From positions 1 to 24,117 of the forward strand of contig CAYNWG010000012.1 in NCBI GenBank assembly GCA_964400865.1: DNA of 24,117 nt. The letters are read 5' to 3'. Shown piece by piece: positions 22,039 to 24,117 of this stretch (position 1 is its first letter; each line of letters starts with the position of its first letter). The stretch comes from DAOQVB01 sp964400865. Its GTDB lineage: Bacteria; Patescibacteriota; Microgenomatia; UBA1400; PJMF01. The translations under genes were made by a program, and so were the position numbers. The notes beneath the pieces are model-generated. The model ran no database searches. It was given only the letters and a program-made list of their open reading frames with translations, and was not told the DNA's origin.

Positions 22039-22899
22039 ATGGCAGAGCCTAAAATAATTGTAGAAACAACTCCAGAAGAAAAATTACAAGAAGCAACAGA
22101 GTATGTTGAAAGAGCCAAAGTTGAGCAAGTAGACCCTGTTGAACAACAGTGTATTGATGGCAGGACAGAATCAACCGATTTAGTGAATGCTGATAGCAAA
22201 AAAGAGGTGATGCTCCGTCCAGCTGGTGCGGCTGGATGGTCGCTAATTTTATTAGCTCTAGGATTTACTCCAGAGATAGCGTATCAAACAGTATTTGACT
22301 TTTTACAAACAAAAAAAATGCGCTATGGTTGGCACACTGACGATCATTCGAAACATGATAATCATGAAGCTAGCGTGATGGGTAGTAGCGCCACACATCG
22401 ATCGATTTCTCTTAAAGGAAATCATAATGAAAGCTTTGTGTTAATCAATAATAGTAAGCAATGGGGTATTTTACCCTCAATAGAAGGAGTCAGCGCATTT
22501 GTCTATGATCAGGGTTTAGATGAAGAGCTCTTGACCGAATTTGTTGAGTGGTTCAACGTATCAAAATATGCAATGGTGCGAGAGCTAAACCTAGTTGACG
22601 TTCTCACGGTGAGAAAAATGCACGATACCGCAACCCTTCGGTTGTTGGCTTTTAATAAGGATGTTTATTATGTGGACTTTGATGAAGCTGGTACGCCAAC
22701 CTTATCACTTCAGTTCCAAGTTGAGCAGTACACTAATGATGAATTGGCTATAATAGCCTCTGAAAAACAGCAGGGTGTAACCGGTTGTGGTCATCTACAA
22801 AGGGCGATTAATTTTAGTACTGCGTATGATGTACATCAGGATGATGTTATCGAGCTTTATAAGATAATTCAGACCGAAACATCAGCAAGTATTGCTTGA
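22039..22899 (+). CDS. Unknown protein with CxDxR ... HTDDH ... GCGH pattern (possible metal site)
   Basis: 286 aa from the ATG at 22039, chosen because AAAGGA lies 6 nt upstream; the frame also has an ATG at 22012 with a weaker site. Numbered from 22012: CIDGR at 47-51, RPAGAAG at 69-75, HTDDH at 108-112 within a His-rich segment (WHTDDHSKHDNHEAS), and GCGH at 258-261. These are its only two cysteines. The C-x-D-x-R motif plus later His and Cys recalls the zinc site of beta- and zeta-class carbonic anhydrases, but the spacing and the C-G-H order differ, so this is a hypothesis. No signal peptide; the first 45 residues are charged and helical. It has its own promoter. Confidence 0.7.
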   Translation: MAEPKIIVETTPEEKLQEATEYVERAKVEQVDPVEQQCIDGRTESTDLVNADSKKEVMLRPAGAAGWSLILLALGFTPEIAYQTVFDFLQTKKMRYGWHTDDHSKHDNHEASVMGSSATHRSISLKGNHNESFVLINNSKQWGILPSIEGVSAFVYDQGLDEELLTEFVEWFNVSKYAMVRELNLVDVLTVRKMHDTATLRLLAFNKDVYYVDFDEAGTPTLSLQFQVEQYTNDELAIIASEKQQGVTGCGHLQRAINFSTAYDVHQDDVIELYKIIQTETSASIA

Positions 22900-22918
22900 T
22901 TTTAGTTTCAAAAGCTGC

Positions 22919-24117
22919 CTAAATTCCCTCGCTCCATGTTACGTGAGAGTCCTGTAGCGCCATGGGAAAGTTTCTAACCAGACTGGGATTAAAGAGAAAA
23001 ACTTCTGAGGCATAGGCATCGTTCACCGTGGCTTCAAATTCTCGATTGAGTTCTATTCCTCCACAGCCAATGAAGTTTCCTGATCCAACAAACTGTTTTT
23101 CTGTGGCAGTATCTCCGGAAGAGAGAACGGCAATTTGGCCACTTCCTGGGGTACCCGCTGGATCGTTAGTAAAGAATAATCCTGTTAAAGCTGGGCTCAA
23201 GCTTGCCCCAGACCGAGGTGTGCTGGAGCCAACAGTGTCCTCGATTACTATCGAACCGCTAGTAAACAGTCCCAAGAATGAGTCATTGGCTACAGTGATG
23301 ATATTTTCATTACTAGCAGAATTAGCAAAGGTGATGGTTCCACCTTCGTTGAAAATGATAAGTGGCGTTCCAACAACATTCCAAGTTGAATTGAGATCAA
23401 TCTCTAAGTCACCACTATGACGAAAAACGCGATATGTGCCAAAATCGGTAAATCCCACTCCGCTCATAAATTCTCCTGGAGAGGAAATGAGTCCTCTTGT
23501 ACTTGGTGTAATTATTTGAGCATTTGCCATCACCAGTAATTTGGGAATGGTGTACTCTGAACAAACGGTACTTAATTGACCCGATACCTGTCGCAAGCTA
23601 CTGTGAGCTGAAGGTCCACCAGCGCCTAAATAAATACCACTGGTGTTATTGAGCGGGATTCCAGCACTATTATTTATGTTTGAAGTCATGTTTGCAACCA
23701 AATTGAAGCTGGGTGGCAAAATAGACTTGATCATATTTTGTGCATAAATTAAACCTGAGTATGATTGCCACCATGAAACTGTTCCTCCAAGCGTTGGAGT
23801 TGGAGTAGGGGTGTTAACAGCAGAGCAGGTTTGGTTGTTTGAATAAACACCGGTGCACTGCGAAACGAATACGTTAATGTCTCCAGAATTAATTAATGGA
23901 CCACCGGGAAGAAGATTGGCTCTGTTGCACGGCGATGAGGAGGAGGGTTGACCCAAGCATGCACTAATAAAATCAAGATCATCTCTTGTTGGTGCAGTAT
24001 GCTCCACGTGATTATCTTGATCTAGATCGCACTGCTCACAACTCAGCGAAACAACAACCGGTGTTGGTGTGTTTGTAGGTAATGTGGGGGGAGAGGTTGG
24101 CGTGGGAGTGTTGGGGG
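22919..24117 (-). CDS. Large beta-rich surface protein with dockerin-like segment, 5' end cut by window edge
   Basis: The frame is open to the window edge, so the N-terminus is missing; the GTG at 24007 is internal. From the visible start: a Pro/Thr linker (coded 24063-24117), then an EF-hand-like CDLDQDNHV (24005-24031) followed by RDDLDFISACL, resembling a dockerin half, and a degenerate second copy (GGPLINSGDINVFV). Another PTPTPT linker leads to WWQSYSGLIYA and a long beta-rich region with many short Gly/Ser/Asn turns, suggestive of a beta-helix. The tail EVFLFNPSLVRNFPMAL ... TWSEGI resembles the end of a module I associate with Patescibacteria surface proteins. It converges on the CxDxR gene with a 19-nt gap. 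Ligand unknown. Confidence 0.72.
   Translation of the reverse strand, partial: PNTPTPTSPPTLPTNTPTPVVVSLSCEQCDLDQDNHVEHTAPTRDDLDFISACLGQPSSSSPCNRANLLPGGPLINSGDINVFVSQCTGVYSNNQTCSAVNTPTPTPTLGGTVSWWQSYSGLIYAQNMIKSILPPSFNLVANMTSNINNSAGIPLNNTSGIYLGAGGPSAHSSLRQVSGQLSTVCSEYTIPKLLVMANAQIITPSTRGLISSPGEFMSGVGFTDFGTYRVFRHSGDLEIDLNSTWNVVGTPLIIFNEGGTITFANSASNENIITVANDSFLGLFTSGSIVIEDTVGSSTPRSGASLSPALTGLFFTNDPAGTPGSGQIAVLSSGDTATEKQFVGSGNFIGCGGIELNREFEATVNDAYASEVFLFNPSLVRNFPMALQDSHVTWSEGI

Overview
The window looks like a piece of a Candidate Phyla Radiation (Patescibacteria) genome, most likely from the Microgenomates side. This is inference: there is no 16S and no search was run. The reasons are compact, closely packed gene blocks; a type IV pilus locus beside a TraD-like ATPase; several large surface proteins with Pro/Thr linkers and an LPETG end; and few recognisable metabolic genes. 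TGA is a normal stop codon here (it ends genes inside ATGA overlaps), so the recoded Gracilibacteria/Absconditabacteria code is excluded.

Layout. (1) 2-9364, plus strand: the 3' part of a VirD4/TraD-like DNA-transfer ATPase, then a type IV pilus / type II secretion-like operon: pilB ATPase, pilC platform protein, four minor pilin-like genes in the classical H-I-J-K order, a GspL/PilM-like inner-membrane protein, and a separately transcribed major pilin with a strong ribosome-binding site and a strong intrinsic terminator. The I-position minor pilin is very large (653 aa) and carries an LVIVD-type beta-propeller. (2) 9576-12963, minus strand: a MacAB-like efflux operon (membrane-fusion protein, ATPase, permease) plus a small membrane protein. 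(3) 13032-13734, plus strand: a rare tRNA-Ile with anticodon UAU, followed 29 nt later by a histidine-phosphatase gene. (4) 13735-13990: convergent intergenic DNA with a perfect 18-bp inverted repeat that has a collapsed relative at 9454-9480. (5) 13991-19792, minus strand: pgk, two large membrane-anchored surface proteins, a small anchored protein and a DUF4256 protein. (6) 19871-22899, plus strand: rpsA (four S1 domains), a 55-aa protein, an unrecognised 204-aa protein and a 286-aa protein with a CxDxR ... HTDDH ... GCGH pattern. (7) 22919-24117, minus strand: the 3' part of another large beta-rich surface protein with a dockerin-like EF-hand segment, running off the window.

Working together: regions 1, 3' of 5, and 7 describe a cell-surface programme: pili tipped by a propeller-bearing minor pilin, plus anchored, cysteine-rich, repeat-bearing surface proteins. 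That would suit a small cell living attached to others. The most unusual items are the beta-propeller minor pilin, the shared RxQAS motif just outside the membrane anchor of two otherwise unlike surface proteins, the dyad in the pilus promoter, the tRNA-Ile(UAU), and the paired inverted-repeat elements. Several promoters share an extended -10 (TGNTATAAT) and sit only a few bases from the start codon.
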